NCBI GenBank assembly: GCA_023362775.1 | Contig: JALMGJ010000015.1 | Span: 6,119,501-6,183,500 of the forward strand | Direction of reading: 5' to 3' | Origin: Charina bottae | Taxonomy: Eukaryota; Chordata; Lepidosauria; Squamata; Charinaidae | DNA length: 64,000 nt | Shown here: positions 43,833 through 53,596 of the stretch, piece by piece | Position numbering within the stretch: position 1 is the stretch's first letter | Layout: each line of letters begins with the position of its first letter | Position numbers and translations under genes: made by a program | The notes under the pieces: generated by a model | Databases searched by the model: none | The model's input: only the letters and a program-made list of their open reading frames with translations | What the model was told of the DNA's origin: nothing

Positions 43833-43904
43833 TCTCCTCTCCCAGGAGACAGCCTCCCGAGAGGTGGGCGGCCAGCAGGACCAATGGTGACCGAGGGAGA
43901 TGGG

Positions 43905-43927
43905 CTTCAACCCCCCCCCCCCCCCCC
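43905..43927. repeat. Poly-C tract
   Basis: An uninterrupted run of about 17 C at the end of the CpG island. Confidence 0.95.
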
Positions 43928-43961
43928 GGGAAGAGGCCACCGTCTCACCGTCTCTCTAGTT

Positions 43962-44128
43962 CAGTCTTTCTCAACCTTGGCAACTTTAAGATGTGTGGAC
44001 TTCAACTCCCAGAATTCCCCAGCCAGCCATGCTGTGTAGAGGTCTCCCATCCAAACTCTCCCATGCTGGCTGGGGAATTCTGGGAGTTGGTCCACACATC
44101 TTAAAGTTGCCAAGGTTGAGAAACAGTG
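43962..44128. mobile_element. Palindromic hAT MITE at CpG-island edge
   Basis: Termini CAGTCTTTCTCAACCTTGG and CCAAGGTTGAGAAACAGTG. The exact 8-bp duplication CTCTAGTT (43954-43961, 44129-44136). Same family as 35347, with a longer centre. Confidence 0.92.
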
Positions 44129-44144
44129 CTCTAGTTTCCAAAGG

Positions 44145-44512
44145 CCCGATCTTGGGTCTGGCAGATGGGTTTGGGAATGCCACTGCATGGGCACCGTAGT
44201 CCACCACATCCCTAGAAAGCAAATTTTGAGAAGATGGTCTTCTTTACGGTACCATGTCAGTGCTCTTAAGGCCAATAGGTGTTCTTGAACGGATTGCTGC
44301 ATCGTCTGCATAGAGCAGAACAGAGATGTGTCTTCCAGCAAGTTTTGGGGAGTGAAAGTTCATGTTCTGGAGATGGCCCACCATGGAGTTGATATCGAAA
44401 CTGAATAAGAGTGGGGCCAATATGCAGCCTTGCTTGACGCCTTTCTCAGTTTCAACGGCACTGGTGAGACGGCCCTGGGGGTTACATCCTTTTTTGAGTG
44501 AGCTCCCTTCAT
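44145..44512 (-). pseudogene. LINE reverse-transcriptase palm fragment, part 2 of 2
   Basis: The minus strand encodes the RT catalytic core: GVKQGCILAPLLFSFDINSM, then about 20 residues, then HISVLLYADDAA (the YADD active-site motif), then SRTPIGLKS. The frame continues into the fragment at 44798 once the LTR is removed. The catalytic Asp pair is present, but later frames are broken. It is a non-LTR RT; its clade differs from the CR1/L2-like copies elsewhere in the window and was not assigned. Confidence 0.8.
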
Positions 44513-44517
44513 GTAGC

Positions 44518-44792
44518 TGTAATGGTGTGTGGGAAAGTCCTTGGGAGACGGGGCCAAGAGACGCTGCCTAGGGAGTGGTCAGATAAGAGACAGCATAACC
44601 CACAGCTGGATAGTGGGAGGGGCAAGAGGCTCAGAAGCGACCCTCCCTAGTTTCTCGGGTGGTAAAGGAGACGGGGGGGGGGATAAAATTGTACTTTCAG
44701 ACTTGCAAGATTCTGTCAATGTAGCTTTACAATAAAGTAGAATTAGCTCATCTGGTTGTGATTCCTATCTGGTTTACCCCAGGAGGCTGACA
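44518..44792 (+). mobile_element. Solo LTR with 5-bp target duplication
   Basis: 275 bp from TGTAATGG to GGCTGACA (TG...CA). The exact duplication GTAGC lies at 44513-44517 and 44793-44797. An AATAAAG polyadenylation signal lies near 44732. It is the left-over of LTR-LTR recombination of an ERV or other LTR retrotransposon. It splits a LINE RT frame. Confidence 0.88.
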
Positions 44793-44797
44793 GTAGC

Positions 44798-45105
44798 ATA
44801 CATATTAAACGAAGCAGATGTCGGCCAATTGAGGAGGCCTCCAGTTTTTCCCACAATTTAGCCTGGGATATGGAATCAAATGCTGCTTTGATTTCATTTG
44901 ATTTGATTTGAGATGATGGGTCCAGACAGTCTTCCTGGGTACATTCCCATCTTCCCCAGAGGGCAAGTCTGGAGGCCTGGCTCGGGATGAAAAGATGGAG
45001 GGCATCTGAGAACAAAAAGTTAGATTGGCATACAGCGATGCCTGCTTTTGACTAAGAAGAGCTGTGATGAAAGAGTGACACAGAGGAGATGCTATTCGCA
45101 ATCAT
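44798..45105 (-). pseudogene. LINE reverse-transcriptase fragment, part 1 of 2
   Basis: The minus strand encodes KAAFDSISQAKLWEKLEASS, the first conserved Asp block of a non-LTR RT, then IGRHLLRLICML. It runs straight into the frame before 44512. Upstream sequence is decayed. Confidence 0.78.
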
Positions 45106-45414
45106 TTTCTTCCTCAGGGCGGGACACGTTTCTCTAGCAAAAATTCTGTTTGCGTGATATGCTTTCCCCTAGTTCATGCAACCTCAGTTTACTCAGCCTA
45201 GTTTTCTGGTCACTGAACCATAAACTGACCATACCCACTGGGTTTGCAAACCGAAGAAAGCTGGGCTGCAAAAATCCGGATGACCACTAGCTAACAGCAG
45301 AGAGATTTACAGAAAAGAAAAAAAAATGTCTCTTCATTGCCCTCTAGTGGAGGTTTGAATTTTGCAGTCCAGGTATGGCAACCCTGCATAACACCGATGA
45401 CTAAAATGTGGTTA
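45106..45414. other. Unassigned unique DNA
   Basis: No recognisable feature. Confidence 0.4.
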
Positions 45415-45829
45415 CAGGTAGTCTTCACTTAACAACCATTCATTTAGTGATGGTTCAGACTTACAACAGTGTTGAAAAAAAACGACTTACAACTGGTTCT
45501 CACATTTATGACGGTTGCAGCATCCCCGCAATCACATGATCATGATTTGGACGCTTGGCAATCAGTTCACATTTATGACCGTCGCAGCGTCCTGTGGTCA
45601 TGTGATCACCATTTTTTGACCTTCCTGGCCGGCTTCTGGCAAGCAAAATCAATGGGGAACCATGTGATTTGCTTAATGACCATGTGGTTCACTTAACACC
45701 TGCGTTGATTCGCTTAACGATTGCTGCAAAAAAGGTTGTAAAATCCAGTCAGATTTGCTTAATGATGGCTTCGCTTAGCAACTGAAATTCTGGTCTCAAC
45801 TGTGGTCATTAAGTGAGGACTACTTGTAG
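45415..45829 (+). mobile_element. Non-autonomous element with GTAGTCC inverted termini
   Basis: Opens ACAGGTAGTCTTCACTTAAC and closes GTCATTAAGTGAGGACTACT. Interior homologous to 9210-9614 throughout. Flanks TGTGGTTA and TGTAGTTA match at 7 of 8 if the border is placed at GACTACT. Confidence 0.72.
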
Positions 45830-45999
45830 TTAGGCAGTAGTTCAATGTATGGCACAAAGACAATTATAGCTTTACCACCTATATTCTGGCATAATCTGTC
45901 ATGCAGAGGTTAAAAGAATCTCATGACAATGTTAAGCCAAAATTGGTCTCTGGTAGTACCTGTAAAAGGTAAGCTCACCTTCAATTTGGGCTCAGCTCC

Positions 46000-46190
46000 A
46001 GGTGGCTTCTTGGACAAGTCCATGTTATTTTCTTGGTGACATTATGGAAGTGGCTTGCCATTGCTTTCTTCCAGCAATTTTCTCAACTTCCTAGTCCTAG
46101 GATTTCCTAGTGGTCTCCCATCCAAATACTAACCAGCAATGATCCTGCTGAACCTTGAGATCAGCCAAGGTTGGTGAGGAGCTGCCAGCT
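46000..46190 (-). mobile_element. 5S rRNA-derived SINE
   Basis: The antisense reads GTGGTCTCCCATCCAAATAC, then CTAACCAGCAATGATCCTGC, CTTGAGATCAGCCAAGG, the reverse of the 5S internal control region. It is preceded by the GGACAAGTCC and GAAGTGGCTTGCCATTGC tail shared with 28757. Confidence 0.7.
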
Positions 46191-46614
46191 AGCTGGCTCG
46201 GTATGTAATGCTATCTCCCCAGATGTCCCTGGAAGTGGTTTGAGACGCATTTTCAACCATCTACATTTCAGCTTTCACAACAGTATCTCCTTGCAAAGTG
46301 TGAAGAGTATGATATTCCTGCCAGCCACGTTTCAAAACAAATGCTGTCCTCCATTTGCACAGACAGGGATTTCAGGGTTAGATTTTTATTTAATTATTTT
46401 AAAGAAAGGTTTGCAAGACTTAGCACAGAGCGATTCCAAGAAAAAAGAAGAAGCTGAAGCAAATTGCTAGTCAAAATCTGTGATTTTAATGCCCCAAAGA
46501 GATTCTGCTCCAAGAAAGTGGCCTTGACAACAATGCTTGAACGGGCAATTGGACCCTGGATATGGACGAACTCTGCTAAAGCCTCTCTTGCTGATTCTGT
46601 AAGAAATGAAGAAG
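46191..46614. other. Unassigned unique DNA
   Basis: The sequence into which the Penelope element inserted. No feature recognised. Confidence 0.4.
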
Positions 46615-46627
46615 TTATTACTAAACA

Positions 46628-46967
46628 ACCTTTGTACAGGAGGATGGCCCAACACAGGAGAAGTAACACCACAGGACCAGAGTCAGCAGTTTATCTTCAT
46701 CTAAAAGAAAAAGGACACTCATTTGAGGACATTAATGTTCACATTTTAGACAGAGAAGATAGGTGGTTTGAGAGAGGGGTCAAGGAATCCATTTATGCCA
46801 ACTTGGAAAATCCTTCCTTGAATAGAGGTGGGGGCCTCAGGCATAAACTCTCCCCCATCTTCCTCCCCGTGTTGTCTTCTGTGCCTAGGAAGATTAAGAC
46901 CATTTCAGAAGCTCAACAGCAGCATGGTGATTTTAATGACCCTCCTTTAGATGATAAAAGGACTTAA
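46628..46967 (+). pseudogene. Penelope GIY-YIG endonuclease C-terminal part
   Basis: It begins at KQPLYRRMAQHRR, which holds the conserved Arg and His of the GIY-YIG fold, then SAVYLHLKEKGHSFEDINVH, then REDRWFERGVKESIY with the metal-binding Glu, then PSLNRGGGLR. This is the canonical order in vertebrate Penelope elements. The GIY and YIG strands are lost by truncation, so it cannot be active. The stop is at 46965-46967. Upstream, the open frame runs on by chance into flanking DNA to 46464, giving an apparent 167-codon fusion. Confidence 0.9.
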
Positions 46968-47179
46968 AAATTACATCTCAATATAACCATGACCTAGCCC
47001 CAGGTGTAAGGTCACACAGCTACCTAGGAACATATTTAGGATTCCCTTACCAACTTTGCTCAGACTGAAGAAGCTCCTTGGATAAGGAGCGAAACGTTTC
47101 CACTGAGAAAATAGAAATCCAGTTGACATGATTCAAGCTACAGACAATTCCACCTGGATGACTGAGAACCTTCATAGAC
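46628..47179 (+). mobile_element. Penelope-like element, 5'-truncated within the endonuclease
   Basis: 552 bp holding the end of the GIY-YIG endonuclease frame, a 3' UTR, and the terminal repeat with GCTCCTT/AAGGAGC hairpin (47073-47090) and GAAAC, then the CAGTTGACATGATTCAAGC end. The 13-bp duplication TTATTACTAAACA lies at 46615-46627 and 47180-47192. This copy links the orphan terminal repeats at 13338, 32435 and 39889 to Penelope. Confidence 0.92.
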
Positions 47180-47287
47180 TTATTACTAAACATTGTCTGA
47201 CCTTTCGGAATCCAAGGCGGCCTTCTTCTCAATACTATTTGCTGGGCAGCAAGAGAGAAAGAAGGTTATTGATTAATTGAAGGCAAC

Positions 47288-47622
47288 GTTTCTTAAACGT
47301 TTTGCTTTTAGGACCCCTTCCCACTTTTAAACATTATGGAGGACCCCTAAAAAGCTTTTATTAAAATTGATGCATTTGTAGAATATGTATTTATTGAATG
47401 ATATAAAAATAACAATAGTAACCCCATTAGACATTAACATAAATAATTTTTCATTAAAAAAAACCCTCTATTTTTAACAAATAAAATAAATTATGAGAAG
47501 AGTGACATTGTTTTAAATGTTTGCAAATATCTTCAATATCTGGCAAATAATGTTGATTTTGTGGACCCCTGAGAGGGTCTTGGGGGTCCCCAGGGGTCCT
47601 TGGGCCACACTTTAAGAAACAC
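47288..47622. mobile_element. Probable hAT-type non-autonomous element
   Basis: Near-inverted ends GTTTCTTAAACG and CACTTTAAGAAAC, with inner GGACCCCT...AGGGGTCC-like segments. AT-rich centre, no coding. Target duplication not clear. Confidence 0.5.
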
Positions 47623-47623
47623 T

Positions 47624-47656
47624 GAGTCAATCAATCAATCAATCAATCAATCAATC
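47624..47656. repeat. (CAAT)n microsatellite
   Basis: About seven CAAT units directly after the element at 47288. Confidence 0.9.
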
Positions 47657-47811
47657 TATTCTACTGCAGGGGTGAGCAATCTCCAGGGCTCCTTTTTATG
47701 CCACCCAGAATTCCCTCACAGTATTATTGCTGAAAATCAGCAACTCAGTTTCTTGCCATGATGACGCAGGAAACTTACACAGCTAATGCAAGTCCAAAGA
47801 GAAGCATAATA

Positions 47812-48205
47812 CAGTTTAAAAACCAAGGGGACCCCCCCCCAAAAGACAGGCCCCCTCGCTCCTGGACTTCCGCCAAAAACTAAAAACCTGGTTTTGCCAA
47901 CATACCTGGAGCGGGTAGGAGAATAGTCATTCCTGGGGATGGCTAGCCGCCTAGAATGGCCCCAAAATAGCCCTTTATACTCAGCGACTGATAAAGAACC
48001 TTCAGCCACCTGGATTTTTTATTTATTTATTATTTAAATTTATGTGAAATTTTATCATGTTTTATATTTGTATTGTTTACTTATATTCATATTTATTGTA
48101 TTTATAATTGTATTGCATTTTAACTCTGTTTTTTGTTGTAAACTGCCCAGAGTCCCTCCTGGGGGGGGGGGATGGGCGGTGATAAAATTTGATAAATTGG
48201 TTGGC
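47812..48205 (+). mobile_element. CR1/L2-like LINE 3' end, sense
   Basis: Plus-strand coding end APSLLDFRQKLKTWFCQHTW then a stop, followed by AT-rich 3' UTR and the tail hairpin CTGCCCAGAGTCCC...GGATGGGCGG at 48145-48180. The RT part is severely truncated. Confidence 0.85.
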
Positions 48206-48208
48206 CCC

Positions 48209-48580
48209 GTAATATCGTGATCTACACTATGGCTTTTAACCATCTTTGGATTTTATTTATTCTTGTATTTGTTTTTTAGTAATTTTTGTACAGATTTTAA
48301 ATTTTTATATGTTGTAACCCGCCCAGAGCCCCCTGTTCGGGGAGATGGGCGGGGATAAATTGAATAAATAAAAATAAAAATAAAATAATAAAATAATAAA
48401 ATAATAAAATAATAAAATAAAATAAAATAAAATAAAATAAAATAAAATAAAATAAAATAATAAAATAAAATAAAATAAAATAAAATAAAATAAAATAAAA
48501 TAAAATAAAATAAAATAAAATAAAATAAAATAATAAAATAAAATAAAATAAAATAAAATAAAATAAAATAAAATTTAAAA
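48209..48580 (+). mobile_element. CR1/L2-like LINE tail extended into an (AAAAT)n satellite
   Basis: The tail hairpin CCGCCCAGAGCCCC...GGGGAGATGGGCGG (48319-48352) is followed by about 215 bp of AAAAT-type units, mostly perfect. The satellite most likely grew from the LINE's own 3' terminal repeat. Confidence 0.85.
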
Positions 48581-50262
48581 AGGGAAAAATCAGTCAATCT
48601 TGATCCCCACGTGGGTAATGCAGCCCCACCTCCAAGACTCTTGTTAGGTATTAGTGGTGGCCCCCTTAAGTAAGACCTATTCTCAGTAGCCTTTTACACT
48701 GAATTATTAAAATAAGACGTTGCAATAAAAAGATACACAAGAAGGACCCCAGAAACCCTCCTGGCTCTGAGGAAGCTCTACCTGCTTCCTCACTCTTGCT
48801 GTACCCTTTTCCAGGCAAAATGATTCTCCAGAACCCATGCTGATAGTCGGATTTCAGAAGAGACCAATTCATCTGGAGGTCAATAGGTTCCCTATCCCTC
48901 AGGAACATGCAAGTGAGATAGTCCAGTTAGTAGGGTTCCTCTTGAGTTCTAAATAAGGAGGCTGAAGAATATTTCTGGAAGTATCTCAATCACACAAGAG
49001 AGCGCCATGGAGGTGCTCAGTAGGAGAGATCTTGGCATCTGAGAATGTCCCCTTTGGGCTACATCTTGAAGACCTGGACCATGGGCTCTCATTTTGGAAT
49101 AGCCCCAGCCCCCCACTGCAACGAATCTGGATCCCTTCTTGCTTTTCAAATGCATGTTGGCACTTCCCCTTTGCAAACTGCAAAGGAGCAGAGAGCTCTT
49201 ATCCCCCAAACAATGTTCCACTGAAAGTCAATGCACAAAGCGTTGATTGCTCTCTGAAAAGGTGGGAGAAAATCTGAAAAGGTGGGAGAAAATCATTTCC
49301 AAGAGAAAATCCCCGGGTGCATAGTGACATGGAATGCAATACTCCTAAGGGGCAGAGGAGTCCAAAAACAAAGGGAAATGAGTAGTGGAGAATGAGTCTT
49401 CTGACAATGCATCTTTTTTTTTCCCAACGAGTTTTGGAAATCAGTGTTCCAGCTTTGCCAGGCAGGAAAGTGAAATTAAGATTAGTATCTGGCATCCTTC
49501 ACCAGCTACTAGGTCCCAAATTTGGGACCATTCTCATCTGAGGATGATGTGGTGCCCTGGAGTCCCAGTGTGGCTATGCCAGGACCAGTCTCTGGAATGG
49601 CCTGGGCGCTGGTTCTCCTAAGCTAAAGAATATTGTATCAAAGATGTCTGTTCCTAACCACAATAAAACCAAAATGACAAAATAAGAGTTGTAATGTCAT
49701 GATGCAAGCTCTGCCTTGTAATGTCACATGTACTGTAAATACATAAGAGGCACAAGTTGTGTCACGTCACAATGCACGTTTCTTCAGTTGCTGTTCTTCG
49801 TCCCCCCTGCAGACAGCTATCAATGGGACACCTATCAATGGGACCATTTATCAACAGTCCAAACGCTCCAACATGAGTAGATACCCTCATTAGGTGACTG
49901 CCAAAACCCATCTGATTATCATTGATCATCCTTTGAGATACACCCATTTCTTTCTCAGCCCCAGAAGTCTCATCTACACTGAGACGCCCTACCAATGCTA
50001 CCACTCTGGGCTGTTGTAACACACCAATGGCATATTGAAAGAACATCCCCGCTGTCATTTGTCCTCCTTCTCTAGTTGGCTATGTTCATCAAACCCTCCC
50101 AGTGAAAGGGGATGGATGAGCTGAGTGTCAAGCTAATAGCAGATTACATCCCAGCAAGAAAAATTCACAATGCCTCTCATTAGTTAAGTTTATGGTCAAG
50201 AAGGTAAGGGCTAAGTAAACAGAACCTTGGAAACTGAATTAGCTAAAACTCTAGTGCTCATT
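48581..50262. other. Unassigned DNA; 20-bp tandem pair
   Basis: CTGAAAAGGTGGGAGAAAAT occurs twice in tandem at 49255-49294. 49690-49800 shares GCAAGCTC, GATGTCACA-like and AGAGGC blocks with the LTR at 18050 and may be a related LTR remnant. No exon recognised. Confidence 0.4.
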
Positions 50263-50270
50263 TATTAGGG

Positions 50271-50587
50271 CAGAGCTTTCCAAACTGTGTGTCGGGACAC
50301 GTTAGTGTGTCAGCTGCACAGTGTCTGGGTGTGTCACGGCTGCTGCTGCCTCCGAGCCCTGCCAGGATTCCGCGCAGGTCCTAGTGCCTGCCTTGTGCCT
50401 TGCTGCCTCCAAACCTGCTGTGATTCCGTGCAGGTCCTAGTGCCTGCCTTGTGCCTTGCTGCCTCCAAACCTGCTGTGATTCCGCGCAGGTCCTAGTGCC
50501 TGCCTTGTGCCCTGCTGAAAGAGTGTGTCGAGAAATGATGCATGTCTAAAAAGTGTGTCACCAACATGAAAAGTTTGGAAAGCTCTG
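50271..50587 (+). mobile_element. hAT MITE, CAGAGCTTTCC family, three minisatellite units
   Basis: Termini CAGAGCTTTCCAAACTGTGT and AGTTTGGAAAGCTCTG. The exact 8-bp duplication TATTAGGG (50263-50270, 50588-50595). Interior has three units of about 56-63 bp, each containing GCAGGTCCTAGTGCCTGCC. Confidence 0.93.
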
Positions 50588-50701
50588 TATTAGGGAATTC
50601 ATTTTGCCGCAGTCTCTAAAAGGCCATCTAAACCTCTTGTTCCCAGAATGCCAGACTGAAAAGCTGATGATCCCTTTCCCAAGATAAGACTTACCCTGCA
50701 A

Positions 50702-51212
50702 TATTTATTTATTTATGTGTTTATTTATTTATTTATTTATTTATTTATAATTCAAATTTTGCCACCACCCATCTCCCCCAGAAAAGGGGAACTCTGGGTG
50801 GTTTACAATACGAACCATATTAAAAGGATAAATATAAAAACATCTAAAATATACATATACAATTTACCAAATATAAATATAAATAAGTATAAAAACCAAG
50901 TCGCCGTAAAGATCTAATTCTGTGAGGAGGGCTCTAAGGTGCCAGCCACCCCCTAGAATAATTACTCCCCTTCCCATCCCAAGCGAGACGGCACAGCCAA
51001 GTCTTCAGGTTCTTCCAGAAGGCCAGGAGCGATGGGGCCTGTCTCACCTCTGGGGGCAGAGTGTTCCACAGGGTGGGGGCCACTGCAGAGAAGGCCCGCT
51101 TCCTGGACCCCACCAGATGAAATTCTTTTACAGACGGGGTCTGTAACATGTCCTCTCTGCATGACCAGGTGGGACGGGTCGATGTCATGGGGATGAGACG
51201 GTCCCTCAGATG
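50702..51212 (-). mobile_element. CR1/L2-like LINE 3' end with RT C-terminus
   Basis: (TTTA)n, then antisense hairpin ACCACCCATCTCCCCC...TGGGTGG, 3' UTR, then coding (minus strand) with LLAFWKNLKTWLC and FSAVAPTLWNTLPPEVR. 5'-truncated at about 51212. Confidence 0.85.
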
Positions 51213-52914
51213 GTAATATCCATCTCCTCATGGTTAATCATCCTTTGAGATATTCCCATTTCTTTCTCAGCCCCAGAAGTCTCATCTACACGGAGTCACT
51301 ACTTAATACAGCTTTCCCCAACCTGGATCTATGCAAACCAGGTTGGATATTGGGAGGGAACAAGGATCCAAGATGGCCCCATTCCTCTGGAGGGCACCAA
51401 GTTGGAAAAGCCAACTTCGCAATGTTGAGATATAAGAATTGGTAAACTGAAGTTAGATAGCTGTTTAACTCTGCTGTTTTTTAATTTATGTTCAATATTT
51501 GTCTGGTTTAAATCCATGACTGGTTTAAAGACAGTTTGCTGAATGGACACTTCCACCCACCACCCCAACACACACCCTCCAAATGGAGGCACAGAATGTC
51601 TTTTATCAAAACAGTTTATTTCAGCAGGTAGAAAGTGTACCCCATCAGCATCTACTTACCAATAGCCCTCTCTAAATCCTTTGGGACTTAGTTCTGTATG
51701 GGAACAGATAGAAGTGCATTATTAATCAAACAGCATCTTGCAGGGCAGGCAGGCAGGCTAGCTCCTTCCATTGCAAAGCCAAAATCAAGCAGTTGTTGAC
51801 AATGTCTGTGAGCACAGCAGGATCCCCTGAAAGCTTTCTGGAGGCCAAGACAAGAAATTACCTTTTAATCGGTTTTCTGATACGATGCTACACAGAGCTA
51901 GGAGTTCACAGAAGGGTATTGTGGTTTAGCACCGTACTGTTGCCAAACAGTTAACTGTAGTACACCTCATCCTTCCTCAGCTTGCTGCTCTCCAGAAAGA
52001 CTGGATTGAAACTCCCATCAGCCCTAGAAGATGAGAAAGGTAAGAAGAGGGAGAAGGCTGGTTCACTGGGCACAGTGGCTCCTATTGGGATCAGCAAGAG
52101 GAATCAAGCCAGCTTTGAGTGTCTTTCAAGGTGTTTAGATTGCCCAGAAGCAGTGGGCAGGACTTCAGCGGGATCTGTGGTCCACAGCCCTTAATATTAT
52201 CCTGTCCTTGGAACAAGTTCTGGAGAACCATCTGGCCCTCCAACGAGATGTTCCCATTTCTGTACAAGAGGTTATACTTTTAAAACAGTAGAATATTAAG
52301 CACTGGGAACTCTCTTCAGCCCTGCCCCACCCATGAGCTTTTGGTAATTCCAACTGGGAATTCTGGGAGTTGTGGTTCCAGCCCATCTGGAGGGATGTAC
52401 CAAGGTAGGGAAGATGATAGAAAGTGAGCACTTGCTTTCAAAGAAAAGCATTCTGGGTATAATCTTTATTTAAGACACTGAAATGCAACCTTTCTGCTCT
52501 AAATTGTGTTCAAGCCATACAGCACTGGTAAAATACAAACACAAGCAGAATTGTGACACAGAAGAACAACTCCATTAATACACCCAGTGGTAATCAAAGA
52601 AATCTGCCACATCCTCCAACTGAAACCTATGTCAACACTCGGGTCAGATTAAACACTAAATGTCCATTTAAATAACACATATTTGTCTCTCACAGATGGG
52701 CAATCAAAATGGAACGAGTCTAGCCCTGGCAGAAAGTCCCAGAATTTAGGAGTTGCCATGGAGAACACTCTTTCTGGTATTGTTGTCAAAAATGTCCCAT
52801 CAGGTGGGAACATCAAGCTGAGATTTTGCTATATTGCATTGTGTTACAATGGCCTTTTTAAACCTGGCCTGGGAAATGGGAGTGAAACTACCTTCCCCAT
52901 TTTTTTCCTGGATA
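51213..52914. other. Unassigned DNA with MITE-like fragments
   Basis: 52345-52400 (GGAATTCTGGGAGTTGTGGT, CTGGAGGGATG) is homologous to the reverse of 31605-31690. 51311-51410 has GGCACCAAGTTGG of the same family. No exon recognised. Confidence 0.4.
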
Positions 52915-53120
52915 CAGATTTGCAGAAGATGCTGATGCTAGGGACAGTGGAAAGCAAAAGGAAGAGGGGCCGACCAAGGGCAAGATGAATGGATGATATT
53001 CTGGAGGTGACGGACTCGACCGTGGGGAAGCTGGGGGTGGTGACAGCCGACAGGAAGCTCTGGTGTGGGCTGGTCCATGAAGTCATGAAGAGTTGGAAGC
53101 AACTGAACGAATAAACAACA
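52915..53120 (+). mobile_element. BovB LINE 3' end
   Basis: It encodes KMLMLGTVESKRKRGRPRAR, then a stop, with the rest of the C-terminal RT region and tail GAAGTCATGAAGAGTTGGAA ending in AACAACAAAAAAA. 5'-truncated. Confidence 0.88.
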
Positions 53121-53312
53121 AAAAAAGGAAATCAGAAGACATCTACTTCTTGGGAGGAGAGCAATGGCAAATCTCGATAAAATAGTTAAGAGCAGAGACA
53201 TCACATTGACAACAAAGGTCCGCATAGTTAAAGCAATGGTATTCCCCATAGTAACCTATGGCTGCGAGAGCTGGACCATAAGGAAGGCTGAGCGAAGGAA
53301 GATAGATGCTTT

Positions 53313-53551
53313 TTTTTTATTGTTTTTTTTTTTTTGCATTTATATACATATACATTTATTAATCATAATTATAACAAAAAACAAAAAAAACCTTCCAATG
53401 TGCACCCCACCCCCAGGACCACTATTGTCTTAATCATTCCTCTTTCCAAAAAGATAATAATTCTTTCGAAGGTATACATCCTTTCCCTTTTAATAATACA
53501 TATTCTACAAATATATTCCAAATTTCTTCAAAATTATTTCTAATCTGTAAT
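53313..53551 (-). mobile_element. L1-type insertion inside BovB
   Basis: It starts with poly-T (poly-A tail of an antisense copy) and an AT-rich 3' UTR with CACCCCACCCCCAGG. The target duplication AAGATAGATGCTTTT occurs at about 53298 and again from about 53552. About 240 bp, non-coding. L1 origin is inferred from the poly-A tail, duplication length and severe 5' truncation. Confidence 0.75.
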
Positions 53552-53596
53552 AAGATAGATGCTTTTGACCTGTGGTGTTGGAGGAAAATTCTGAGA

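Larger units (their letters stand above)
42000..43900. promoter_or_regulatory. CpG island: probable gene promoter and first exon
   Basis: About 1.9 kb of GC-rich DNA with CpG at near-expected frequency in an otherwise CpG-poor, AT-leaning window. Almost repeat-free, except for a short segment near 42588-42612 (CCCCAACCTGGCGCCCTCCA) that matches a repeat family seen at 31605 and 52345. It contains GC boxes (CTCCGCCCCC at 43580-43589), ATTGG (43600), CCAAT (43881) and an ACTACANNTCCCA site. It includes a (GGA)n run at 43060-43092 and a GCAGCG run at 43380-43424. Long frames (332 and 360 codons plus strand, 183 minus) are expected from low stop frequency. None has a recognisable domain, so gene and strand stay open. 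Confidence 0.8.

Noticed and set aside
42180..43890. Long open frames (332 and 360 codons plus strand, 183 minus) as protein-coding genes
   Set aside because: GC-rich sequence has few stop codons, frames overlap on both strands, the products are low-complexity Arg/Gly/Pro/Ala sequence with no domain. A short true first exon may still be present.
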